The translations under genes and the position numbers were made by a program. A model generated the notes under the pieces. The model was not told the DNA's origin, made no database searches, and saw nothing but the letters and a program-made list of their open reading frames with translations. Below, piece by piece: positions 49,626 through 57,798 of a stretch of 64,000 nucleotides of DNA. This DNA comes from Verrucomicrobiales bacterium (GTDB taxonomy: Bacteria; Verrucomicrobiota; Verrucomicrobiia; Verrucomicrobiales; DEV007): NCBI GenBank assembly GCA_029213065.1, contig JARGPH010000003.1, positions 195,195 through 259,194 of the forward strand. Reading direction: 5' to 3'. How positions within the stretch are numbered: the first letter of the stretch is position 1; each line of letters opens with the position of its first letter.

Positions 49626-50681
49626 ATGTCCGAAGACACCATCAAGCTTACTTCTCTTTCTTCCTGCGCGGGTTGAGCTTCCAAGCTCAGCCAAAAGGCA
49701 CTCGCGCAGGTTCTGCGTGGGCTCAATCAGTTCGAAGATCCCAAACTTTTAGTCGGAGCCAGTACCTCCGACGACGCAGCCGTGTACCTAATTTCCGAGG
49801 ACCTGGCGATGGTGCAAACGGTCGATTTTTTTACGCCGATTGTCGATGATCCGTATCTCTACGGTCAGATTGCGGCGACGAATTCACTGTCGGATATTTA
49901 CGCGATGGGGGGCCGCCCCGTCACCGCGATGAACGTGGTCGGGATGCCGGCCGACATTCTTTCACTGGAGATCATTCACGAGATTCTTGCGGGTGGAGCG
50001 GATAAAGTGAGAGAGGCCGAGTGCGCCCTTGCCGGTGGTCACTCGATTAAAAATCCCGAGCCGATATACGGATTATCAGTGACCGGTCTGGTGAATCCTT
50101 CCCGCATGATCACGAACGCAGGGGCTGAAGAGGGCGATGTTCTCGTCCTGACAAAGCCTCTCGGGACCGGGATTCTCACGACGGGGATCAAGCGCGGGCT
50201 CGTCAGTGGGGGAATCGTAGATACCGCAGTCGCTTTGATGTCCCGCCTCAACAAGCCGGGGCAGAGAATGGCGGAGCGCGGGCTCGTGAAATGCGCGACC
50301 GACGTCACCGGATTCGGCCTTCTCGGACATTTGATTTCACTCTGCCGTTCCAGCGGTGTTCATGCGACCCTGAATGCTTCTGATATTCCGGTGATCGATC
50401 CGGAGATTATTCGATTGATCGAGGCGGAAGGGTGCGTCCCGGGGGGAACGAAGGAGAATCTCAACACGGCCAATGCGGATGTGAATTGGGCTGCGGCCGT
50501 TTCAGACGCGTCCAAATACCTCCTCGCAGATGCTCAGACCAGCGGTGGATTGCTTTGTTGTGTTCCTGAGAAACACCTCAAGGAAGTCCTCGCGATTTGC
50601 GACGAGGAGGAAACGCTCTCTCAGTCGGTTGTGGGTCAAATCACAGCAGCGGGCGAAGGGGCCCTGGTTCAAGTCGTTTAA
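49626..50681 (+). CDS. selD: selenophosphate synthase SelD, itself a selenoprotein (Sec17)
   Basis: 351 residues if TGA at 49674-49676 is read through. Makes selenophosphate from selenide and ATP. The catalytic motif is CAG-U-ASK, with Sec17 and Lys20 at the positions of Cys17 and Lys20 of the E. coli enzyme. Automated callers would start at 49782 and lose the active site. Other family segments: GASTSDDAAVYLI, DPYLYGQIAATNSLSDIYAMG, ALAGGHSI, VTGFGLLGHL and LADAQTSGGLL. It feeds SelA/tRNA-Sec, SelU and SenB. First gene of the forward selenium cluster. Confidence 0.96.
49703..49719 (+). promoter_or_regulatory. putative bacterial SECIS in selD
   Basis: CGCGC-AGGTTCT-GCGTG: five pairs (one G-U) with a loop AGGUUCU close to the AGGUCU of E. 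coli fdhF; two inner pairs could extend the stem. The loop GGU is 33-35 bases after the UGA, at the far end of the usual range. A separate inverted repeat includes the TGA itself (about 49671-49692, arms GGTTGAGC/GCTCAGCC). Confidence 0.6.
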
Positions 50682-50771
50682 AGCGATTTCGATTTTCAGG
50701 AGAGCGGCAATTTGCCTCTCTCAGGGGAAAGTTGGGTTTGTAGAAATCCATTGCCTCAGGCATACTTCGTC

Positions 50772-52628
50772 ATGGCGAATGTGCTCGGATTGGAAGGCGG
50801 CGGAACCCGTACCTCGGTGTTGCTGGTGGACTCAAATGACCACGTCATTACTTCGTTTTCCGCCGGGCCGGCCAATCTCAGGCTCATGGAGTCGGGCGAC
50901 CTTGCCCGGCATCTCATGGAGATCAGTCGGCGATTGCCGTGTCTTCCAGACGCGATCGGAATGGGACTGGCAGGGGCGAGAGTTGACGCAGATTTCGAGC
51001 GGATCATCACGGCGAGCGCACGCGTTTGGCCCGGAGTTCCCTGTGCGCCATCGAATGATCTCGTGACAGCACTGGAGGCGATTGAGTGGGATGATGGCTG
51101 TGACGCGCAGGTGCTGGTTCTCAGTGGAACCGGCTCCTGTCAGATGGGGCGGGATCGATCCGGCGGGGAGGTGCGAATGGGCGGTCGTGGCCATGTCCTC
51201 GGGGACCGGGCCGGTGGCTACCAAATCGGGATGATGGCATTGCGGGAGCTCGTCGCCGAATACGACAGTTCGAATCAGTGGCCCCAGCTCGGCTCTGAAA
51301 TCCTTTCCCGGCTTCAGTTCAACGAGCCGGAAGATCTCATCGACTGGTCGCTCGAAGCGTCGAAAACCGAAATAGCGTCGATCGCTGCGGCGGTCTTTGA
51401 AGCGGCTGCGCAACGCAGCGATGATGAACTCGTTAACCGTGTTTACACCGAAGCTGCGGTGACCCTTGCGCGGGACGCCATCACCTGTGCCAATCGACTT
51501 TCGCCGGAACGAGCGCGACGCGTTCAGTTTGTTTTCAACGGAAGCGTTCTTTTGAAGAATGAAAGTTTTCTAAAGCGCGTCATCGAGCAGGTCGATGCGG
51601 CGCGTCCGGGATCCGTCTTCACGCCGCTGGTTCGGCCGAGTGTCTGGGGGGCGGTGGAGATGGCGAAGACGGTGCTGAAAGGAGGGGCTTCGAGCGGATT
51701 TCCTGTCGACGCATTGGAGCCCGTAATTTGTCCTGACACGTTACCACAAATCTGGACGCCACTGACTTCTTCGCCCACCGAACAACGCCATCCCGATTCG
51801 ACGAAGCTATCGGAACTGGAGATTGCGGAGGGGATTGAGCTGATGCTGGAGGACGCTGAAACCATTCCCGGTTCGATTCGAGCCGCGAAGGATTCAATCG
51901 AATGGACCGTGGCGCGAGTGGTTGAGGCGTTTTCAAGGGGCGGGCGCCTCATATACACGGGAGCGGGGACAAGCGGGCGCCTCGGTGTCCTCGATGCCAG
52001 TGAGTGCCCGCCCACTTTCCGGGCTGATCCCGAGCAGGTCCAGGGAATCATCGCGGGAGGTCGGAAGGCGCTATGGTCGGCGGTGGAAGGGGCTGAAGAC
52101 GATTCAGCAGCGGGGCGGGCTGCTGCGATTCATCGCAATGTGGGAAGCGCTGATGTTGTCATCGGTATCAGTGCGAGTGGCCACGCTCCCTTTATTTGGG
52201 GATGCCTCCACGAGGCCAAAATGCGCGGCGCGACAACCGTTCTCTTGACCTGCCATCCGGGATATCTCGATCATCCTCTGCCTGACAAAGTCATCGCAGC
52301 TGATACCGGACCGGAGATTCTGACCGGTTCGACACGCCTCAAGGCGGGGACGGCGACCAAGATGATTCTCAATCTGATCACGACTCTCGCCATGACCCAT
52401 TCCGGGAAAGTATTGAGTAACCTTATGATTGATCTCAACCCGTCGAACATCAAGCTGCGGGCGCGGGCCGTGGGGATCGTCAGCGCAATCACCGGCTGCG
52501 ACGAGGAGATTGCCCGGGCTGAATTGGAAGAGACCGGTTGGATTGTGAGGGAGGCCTGTGAGGCTTTGAGCGGGAAATGTGAGGGCGGATTGGATTTCCA
52601 TGAGAAGACGGAATCAGTAGGCGCATAG
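50772..52628 (+). CDS. murQ: fused sugar kinase - MurNAc-6-phosphate etherase (MurK-MurQ)
   Basis: 618 residues. The N-terminal half (about 1-330) is a BadF/BadG-type ATPase-fold sugar kinase (VLGLEGGGTRTSVLLVD, LSGTGSCQMGR) like MurK, which phosphorylates N-acetylmuramic acid/GlcNAc. The C-terminal half (about 340-618) is MurQ, which cleaves MurNAc-6-phosphate to GlcNAc-6-phosphate and lactate; its motif YTGAGTSGRLGVLDASECPP is clear, with SIS-domain segments after it. The fusion would couple phosphorylation and ether cleavage in cell-wall recycling. It lies between selD and selA on the same strand with gaps of 90 and 83 bases, a surprising place. The start at 50772 gives a normal MANVLGLEGGG. 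Confidence 0.93.
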   Translation: MANVLGLEGGGTRTSVLLVDSNDHVITSFSAGPANLRLMESGDLARHLMEISRRLPCLPDAIGMGLAGARVDADFERIITASARVWPGVPCAPSNDLVTALEAIEWDDGCDAQVLVLSGTGSCQMGRDRSGGEVRMGGRGHVLGDRAGGYQIGMMALRELVAEYDSSNQWPQLGSEILSRLQFNEPEDLIDWSLEASKTEIASIAAAVFEAAAQRSDDELVNRVYTEAAVTLARDAITCANRLSPERARRVQFVFNGSVLLKNESFLKRVIEQVDAARPGSVFTPLVRPSVWGAVEMAKTVLKGGASSGFPVDALEPVICPDTLPQIWTPLTSSPTEQRHPDSTKLSELEIAEGIELMLEDAETIPGSIRAAKDSIEWTVARVVEAFSRGGRLIYTGAGTSGRLGVLDASECPPTFRADPEQVQGIIAGGRKALWSAVEGAEDDSAAGRAAAIHRNVGSADVVIGISASGHAPFIWGCLHEAKMRGATTVLLTCHPGYLDHPLPDKVIAADTGPEILTGSTRLKAGTATKMILNLITTLAMTHSGKVLSNLMIDLNPSNIKLRARAVGIVSAITGCDEEIARAELEETGWIVREACEALSGKCEGGLDFHEKTESVGA

Positions 52629-52711
52629 GTGTCGAAGTTCTTTTTGACGAAGGTGGGAACGTCACTGATTTTTCTCGTCATTCTCTTCGGTGAAGAATAC
52701 CTATTAACTAT

Positions 52712-54112
52712 ATGAGTGATGCCCGTAATCCTTTTTCCCTGATACCTGCAGTTGATAAAGTCTTACTCGAGTTGGGAAAGTGTTCCGATCTGGCTCCCTT
52801 GCCTCGACCTCTCATTACCCAACTTGTCCGCGAAGAAGTTGAAGCTTTGCGAGAGTCGGTGAAGGCGGGGAATCACGAGGTGCCGGAGTTTTCGGCGTTT
52901 GTCTCAGGTCTCATCAAAAAGGCCGACACTCTCTTTCGATCGCGGATTCATCCGGTTATCAATGGAACGGGGGTGTGCATTCACACGAACCTGGGGCGCT
53001 CGCCGCTTCGGGCTGAAGTGATATCGGCAATCAGCGGAGTGGGGCAGTACTACAACAACATCGAGCTCAATCTCGACTCCGGCGAACGGGGGAGGCGGGG
53101 CGGTTTCCTCGAGCATTGTCTGGCCTCCTTGTGTGAGGCGGAGGCGGCCACAGTGACTAACAATTGTGCGGCAGCGCTTATTCTCATGCTCAAACACCTT
53201 GCTAACGGTGAGAGAAACGAGGTCATCATTTCACGTGGTGAGCTTGTCGAGATCGGTGGCGGGTTTCGTGTTCCCGAGATCATGGAGGCGAGCGGGGCGA
53301 AACTTGTGGAAGTCGGAGCGACGAATAAAACGTCTCTCGAGGACTACAAAAACGCGATCACTCCTCAGACCGGGATGCTTCTCAAAGTGCATCGATCCAA
53401 TTTCTGGATGGACGGCTTTGTCGATGAACCGACCACGGAGGAACTGGTCGCTTTGGGAAAAGAGCACGATCTCCCGGTGGTCGAAGATCTCGGGAGCGGA
53501 GCGATGATCGCGACGGAGCGCCTCGCTTCTATTCAACACGAACCCACTGCTGCCGAAGTGCTGAAACGCGGCGTCGATCTCGTTTGCGTCAGCGGTGACA
53601 AGCTCTTCGGAGGGCCTCAGGCGGGAATCATCGCGGGGCGGCCGGACCTTGTTGCGGGGATCAAGAGGGAACCCTTCTTCCGCGCCTTGCGATGCGACAA
53701 AATGATCCTCACGGGAATGCAGGAAACCGTGCTCGAGTATCTCCACGCCGACGGGATAAGAACGCCCGATATACCTCTGCTCCGTCTCTTGTCGGCAGAT
53801 CTTGAAAGAGACCTTCGTCCGCGGGGAAACGCTCTGCTTTCCGCCTTGAAGGAATGCCCGGGTTTTGAAGTAGATCTGGTTGAGAGTGTCGCCCGTTGCG
53901 GCGGGGGAACGATGCCAAAAGCGGAGATCCCATCGCTCGCTCTCAATTTCAAACCCACTTCGATGAGTGTTGCGAGGATGGCGGAACTGCTGCGAAAATG
54001 TTCGTATCCGATCATGGGGTATGTTGTCGAAGACCGCTTTCGCATTGACCTCCGAACCGTGTTCCCGGAGCAGGACGCCGAGGTGTCAAAAAATTTAGTG
54101 GCAATTTGTTGA
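52712..54112 (+). CDS. selA: L-seryl-tRNA(Sec) selenium transferase (SelA)
   Basis: 466 residues, usual length. PLP enzyme that turns seryl-tRNA-Sec into selenocysteyl-tRNA-Sec with selenophosphate. PLP-binding Lys297 is in VSGDKLFGGPQAGII; other family segments are HPVINGTGVCIHTNLGRSPL, NNIELNLDSGERGRRG, NNCAAALILML and KVHRSNFWMDGF. The product works on the tRNA at 22317. The start MSDARNPFSLIPAVDKVL is normal. Confidence 0.97.
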   Translation: MSDARNPFSLIPAVDKVLLELGKCSDLAPLPRPLITQLVREEVEALRESVKAGNHEVPEFSAFVSGLIKKADTLFRSRIHPVINGTGVCIHTNLGRSPLRAEVISAISGVGQYYNNIELNLDSGERGRRGGFLEHCLASLCEAEAATVTNNCAAALILMLKHLANGERNEVIISRGELVEIGGGFRVPEIMEASGAKLVEVGATNKTSLEDYKNAITPQTGMLLKVHRSNFWMDGFVDEPTTEELVALGKEHDLPVVEDLGSGAMIATERLASIQHEPTAAEVLKRGVDLVCVSGDKLFGGPQAGIIAGRPDLVAGIKREPFFRALRCDKMILTGMQETVLEYLHADGIRTPDIPLLRLLSADLERDLRPRGNALLSALKECPGFEVDLVESVARCGGGTMPKAEIPSLALNFKPTSMSVARMAELLRKCSYPIMGYVVEDRFRIDLRTVFPEQDAEVSKNLVAIC

Positions 54113-54226
54113 AAGGCTTTGAGATTGCCAACGACTGAGTCACTCCCTGCCCAACCGGGTGGCGTTGATGCACTTCGGTCTGATCAAAATGATCAAACTC
54201 TTAACATATTACCATCTATTCCAACC

Positions 54227-55165
54227 ATGCTGAAAAGTCTTCTTTTCCGCGTCGGTCTGGCTGCGGTAACTGCAATGGCCCTTGTCGGCTGTGGCGGTGA
54301 CCCGTCCACTCCCGATGCTTCTGATAACGCCGGTGCCGAACCGGCTGCCGCTGCTACCTTTTACGTCTCTGCGATCCCTGATGAAAAAATCACGGATCAA
54401 AAGGCGAAGTTCGATAAACTCGCCGAATACCTCACTGATAAGCTCGGCGTGCCAACCGAGTTCGTTTTCTCCAAGGACTACGCCGATTCGGTAACGAAGT
54501 TTGCCAACGGCGAAGTTCAGCTCGTTTGGTTCGGTGGCCTTTCCGGCGTCCAGGCCCGTATGGCGGTCGAGGGTGCTGAAGCGATTGCTCAGGGCAAAGC
54601 GGATCCGCAATACAAATCCTACATCATTGCAAACAAGTCGACAGGATTGAAAGAGTCTCCTGAGTTTCCCGCTGCGATCAAAGGGATGACTTTCACCTTC
54701 GGTTCTTCAGGCTCAACTTCCGGTCGACTCATGCCAACTTACTTCATCATGCAGAACAACGGTGGTATTGCTCCGGATGACTGGTTCGCTACGAAGCCCG
54801 GATATCAGGCAAGCGGTGGCCATGTCGCGACTGCCAATGCGGTTGCTGACGGCACCTATCAGATTGGCGCACTCAACTACAAGACCTATGACTCACTCGT
54901 GGAAAGTGATCCTAAAATCGCGGAAAACACCGTGAAAATCTGGACGACGCCTTTCTATGCGGATTACAATTTCACGATCCATCCCGATGCAACGAAAGCA
55001 TTTGGAGAAGGCTTCGCCAAGAAGGTTCAGGAGGCACTTATTGCAGCGCCTGCAGGTTCCGATGCGCTCAAGGCGATCAATCGCGAATCAATCATTGCAG
55101 CTAAGAATGCTGACTTTGATGGCATCAAAGCGACGGCTATTGAAGTCGGTTTGATCGAAGAATAG
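54227..55165 (+). CDS. phosphonate-type ABC transporter substrate-binding lipoprotein, candidate selenium oxyanion binder
   Basis: 312 residues with lipobox LVGC (Cys22). It is a PhnD-like periplasmic binding protein: FYVSAIPDEKITDQKAKFD, then VQLVWFGGLSGVQAR, and the oxyanion-binding stretch FTFGSSGSTSGRLMPTYF. PhnD relatives bind phosphonates, phosphite and similar oxyanions. The position between selA and selB strongly suggests a selenium compound such as selenite or selenate as substrate; I recall a database family named as a putative selenate ABC transporter binding protein, not checked here. The start at 54227 is preferred to 54119, as it gives the lipoprotein signal. Confidence 0.85.
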   Translation: MLKSLLFRVGLAAVTAMALVGCGGDPSTPDASDNAGAEPAAAATFYVSAIPDEKITDQKAKFDKLAEYLTDKLGVPTEFVFSKDYADSVTKFANGEVQLVWFGGLSGVQARMAVEGAEAIAQGKADPQYKSYIIANKSTGLKESPEFPAAIKGMTFTFGSSGSTSGRLMPTYFIMQNNGGIAPDDWFATKPGYQASGGHVATANAVADGTYQIGALNYKTYDSLVESDPKIAENTVKIWTTPFYADYNFTIHPDATKAFGEGFAKKVQEALIAAPAGSDALKAINRESIIAAKNADFDGIKATAIEVGLIEE

Positions 55166-55174
55166 TTTCTTTTT

Positions 55175-55224
55175 CAGCCCCGCTTCGGGAGATCATTTCC
55201 CGGGGCGACGGGCTGCTTTTTTTT
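55175..55224 (+). terminator. intrinsic terminator/attenuator between binding protein and ATPase genes
   Basis: Hairpin CAGCCC...GGGCTG with inner pairing (CCCCG.../CGGGG) followed by eight T. The T-run ends two bases before the ATG of the ATPase gene, leaving no room for a normal ribosome binding site outside the hairpin. It may lower expression of the ATPase/permeases relative to the binding protein, or act as a switch. Confidence 0.8.
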
Positions 55225-55226
55225 GC

Positions 55227-56000
55227 ATGTCCTCTGCTTTTCAACTCTCCAGCGTGACATGCCGATTCGGAGACTTTACGGCCCTTGATTCTATAGGGCT
55301 TAAGATTGAAGCAGGTGAACAGGTTGCTTTGATAGGACCGAGCGGAAGCGGAAAGACAACGCTGCTCAAGGTTCTCAATACGACACGGCGACAGGAAGCC
55401 GGATCGTTTACTGTTTTCGGGCAGGATCCCGAACAACTTTCACCGAAGGAATTGCGGGCGGTTCGCAGCACGATTGCCACGATCCCGCAACATCTCGGGC
55501 TGGTTCCCAATCTCACCGCCGTCCAAAACGTCATTCTTGGACAAGGGGGACGCCGTGGATTGTTTCGTTCGATTCGTGATTTACTGTTTCCGTCCTCTCC
55601 CGACAAGTTTGCGATTCACGAGTTGCTGGACCGGGTTGGGATTGAAGAAAAACTTTTCTCCCGCGTTTCGGAACTGTCGGGCGGTCAGAAGCAGCGCGTC
55701 GCGATTGCACGGGCCCTCTTTCAAAAACCGGAGGCGCTTTTCGCCGATGAACCGGTTTCCAGTGTCGACCCGGCACGGGCGAAGGATACGATCCGCCTCT
55801 TTCGCGAACTCTCGGATGAACTGGGATTCACTCTCTGCGTGAGCTTGCACGATGTCGCTCTCGCAAAAGAATATTTTCCGAGGCTGATCGGGCTTCGGGC
55901 TGGAAAGATAGTTTTCGATGGGGCTCCGCAGGACCTCGCGGGGGAGGCATTGAAAGAGCTCTACCAACTGAGTGATGAAGAGATGATGCGCGATGCCTGA
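55227..56000 (+). CDS. ABC transporter ATPase, PhnC-like
   Basis: 257 residues. Walker A GPSGSGKT at 37-44, signature LSGGQ at 150-154 (LSGGQKQRVAIARAL), and Walker B ALFADEPVSSVDPAR. Drives import with the two permeases that follow; overlaps the first permease by eight bases. The start lies right after the T-run of the hairpin at 55175. Confidence 0.92.
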   Translation: MSSAFQLSSVTCRFGDFTALDSIGLKIEAGEQVALIGPSGSGKTTLLKVLNTTRRQEAGSFTVFGQDPEQLSPKELRAVRSTIATIPQHLGLVPNLTAVQNVILGQGGRRGLFRSIRDLLFPSSPDKFAIHELLDRVGIEEKLFSRVSELSGGQKQRVAIARALFQKPEALFADEPVSSVDPARAKDTIRLFRELSDELGFTLCVSLHDVALAKEYFPRLIGLRAGKIVFDGAPQDLAGEALKELYQLSDEEMMRDA

Positions 56001-56871
56001 GCCCGCTACAGCTTATTCCTCCATCGGCAGCAAACGCTGGGTGTTTGTTGGCTTCACTCTCATTTTTTTAGTGTGCGCCTGGAAGCTGGGACTCACTCCC
56101 AAAGGCCTCATTCCTGCCGATGCCAATCATTGGGAGCGAACCGGTCGATTCTTTGCAGCCGCCCTTCATCCCGCACTCGATTACGAAGATGCCAATGTTC
56201 CCGACGACGCCGAACCGATTTTGGTGAAGGGGATGCGGGGGATTCTACTGACTTTGAAATTTGCCTTCGGGGCGATGAGCCTGGCCGTGCCCGCGGCTTT
56301 GATTCTCGGTTTCTTCGGGTCATCCGCGTGGTGGCCGGAGCCGTGCGGCAGGGGAACCAAAACAATCCTGCGGACCGTCTTTATGGCGAGCCGGTTCCTA
56401 ATGAGTTTTCTGCGCTCCATCCACGAGTTGATATGGGCGCTCTTGTTTCTTTCAGCGATGGGCGTGAGCCCTCTTGCGGGAATGGTCGCTCTCGCATTGC
56501 CATTTTCGGGGACACTCGGGAAAGTGTTTTCCGAGCTGATCGATGAGGAAGCTCGCGATGCCGCTGAGGCGCTGAAGGCGATCGGACACGGACCTCTTCA
56601 GACATTTCTCGTCGGAATCTTTCCGCGGGCGCTGCCCAATTTGATCACCTACAGCTTTTACCGTTTCGAATGCGCGCTGCGCTCCTCGGCGGTTTTGGGC
56701 TTCGTGGGGATTGAGACGATTGGACTCTACATTCAGCTCTCGCACGAGGAGTTCTACTATCGCGAGGTGTGGACCTACCTTTACCTTCTCATTGCCATGA
56801 TCGTGGTCGTGGACCTGTGGGGGGCGACGATTCGCCGTCGACTTCAGACAACGGAAGGAGGGTGCGTTTGA
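55993..56871 (+). CDS. ABC transporter permease 1, PhnE-like
   Basis: 292 residues with about six membrane helices. Contains a binding-protein-dependent transport motif EARDAAEALKAIGHGPLQ (EAA-type loop) that contacts the ATPase. Phosphonate-type permeases are often encoded as one or two such genes; here there are two. Its start lies inside the ATPase gene's 3' end and its TGA overlaps the next start (TGATG). Confidence 0.9.
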   Translation: MPEPATAYSSIGSKRWVFVGFTLIFLVCAWKLGLTPKGLIPADANHWERTGRFFAAALHPALDYEDANVPDDAEPILVKGMRGILLTLKFAFGAMSLAVPAALILGFFGSSAWWPEPCGRGTKTILRTVFMASRFLMSFLRSIHELIWALLFLSAMGVSPLAGMVALALPFSGTLGKVFSELIDEEARDAAEALKAIGHGPLQTFLVGIFPRALPNLITYSFYRFECALRSSAVLGFVGIETIGLYIQLSHEEFYYREVWTYLYLLIAMIVVVDLWGATIRRRLQTTEGGCV

Positions 56872-57779
56872 TGGCGGCTCATTCAAGAGCTTCCCGCGTC
56901 GCTGAACTGGAACGTCTCCGTTCGCGTGACTGGTTTTTGCGGATCAGTGCCTTTGTCGTCGGTGGCGCCATTTTCTGGGCTTGGTTCACGAGCCATCCAC
57001 TTCTCGGGAGGCTGAGCGCTTCCCGTCGATGGGCAAATCTGCAGCGCTTTTCCGAAGGGCTCATTCCTTCACCGGTGCGGAAATCAGGCGACTGGAGTGA
57101 CGCACTTCCCTGGGCCTGGGACCTCTTCACCGACGAGGGATTTGTCGCCTTGGTGACAACCATAGGAATTGCCACCGCGGCGATTATTTTGGCAGGGGCT
57201 CTCGTGCTACCCTTTTTACCCCTCGCGAGTCGCCGACTTTCCCGCATCGATCCCTTCGGACTGCGGAGCGGGAAAGCGAGTAAGCCGGTCGAATTCGGGT
57301 GGCGCATTCTGGGGCCTCTGGTGCGCTTTGTTTTCGTGCTTTCCCGCTCTGTTCCGGAGTATCTCATCGCTTTTCTCCTCCTCTCGCTTCTCGGGTTACA
57401 GGTCTGGCCGCTCGTCTTGGCGCTCGCGATTCACAACTTCGGGATTCTCGGGAGGCTGTGGGGAGAGGTCATTGAAAATACGGATGACGACTCCGCCGCA
57501 GATCTATACGTGGCGGGGCAGGGGAGAGCCTCAGTCTATGCGACTTCGATTTTACCCCGTTCGCTGAACCGCTTCCTGATCTACTTCTTTTACCGGTGGG
57601 AAACCTGTGTCAAGGACGCCACCGTCCTCGGGATGCTTGGCTTACTCACCCTTGGAAAACTGATTATGCTTTCGAAAGGGTTTTTCTGGGATCGGATGCT
57701 ATTTTATGTTCTTCTGGGCTCCTCTTTCATTCTCGTGATGGACCTCTCGTCAACATGGTTGCGGAAGCGCCTCAGATGA
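56871..57779 (+). CDS. ABC transporter permease 2, PhnE-like
   Basis: 302 residues with about six membrane helices and an EAA-like loop (ENTDDDSAADLYVAGQGRAS). Probably forms a heterodimer with the first permease. Ends 19 bases before selB, so transport and decoding genes are likely co-transcribed. The start at 56871 is preferred to 56769, which lies far inside the upstream gene. Confidence 0.9.
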   Translation: MAAHSRASRVAELERLRSRDWFLRISAFVVGGAIFWAWFTSHPLLGRLSASRRWANLQRFSEGLIPSPVRKSGDWSDALPWAWDLFTDEGFVALVTTIGIATAAIILAGALVLPFLPLASRRLSRIDPFGLRSGKASKPVEFGWRILGPLVRFVFVLSRSVPEYLIAFLLLSLLGLQVWPLVLALAIHNFGILGRLWGEVIENTDDDSAADLYVAGQGRASVYATSILPRSLNRFLIYFFYRWETCVKDATVLGMLGLLTLGKLIMLSKGFFWDRMLFYVLLGSSFILVMDLSSTWLRKRLR

Positions 57780-57798
57780 GTGAAAGGTATGCATCGCA

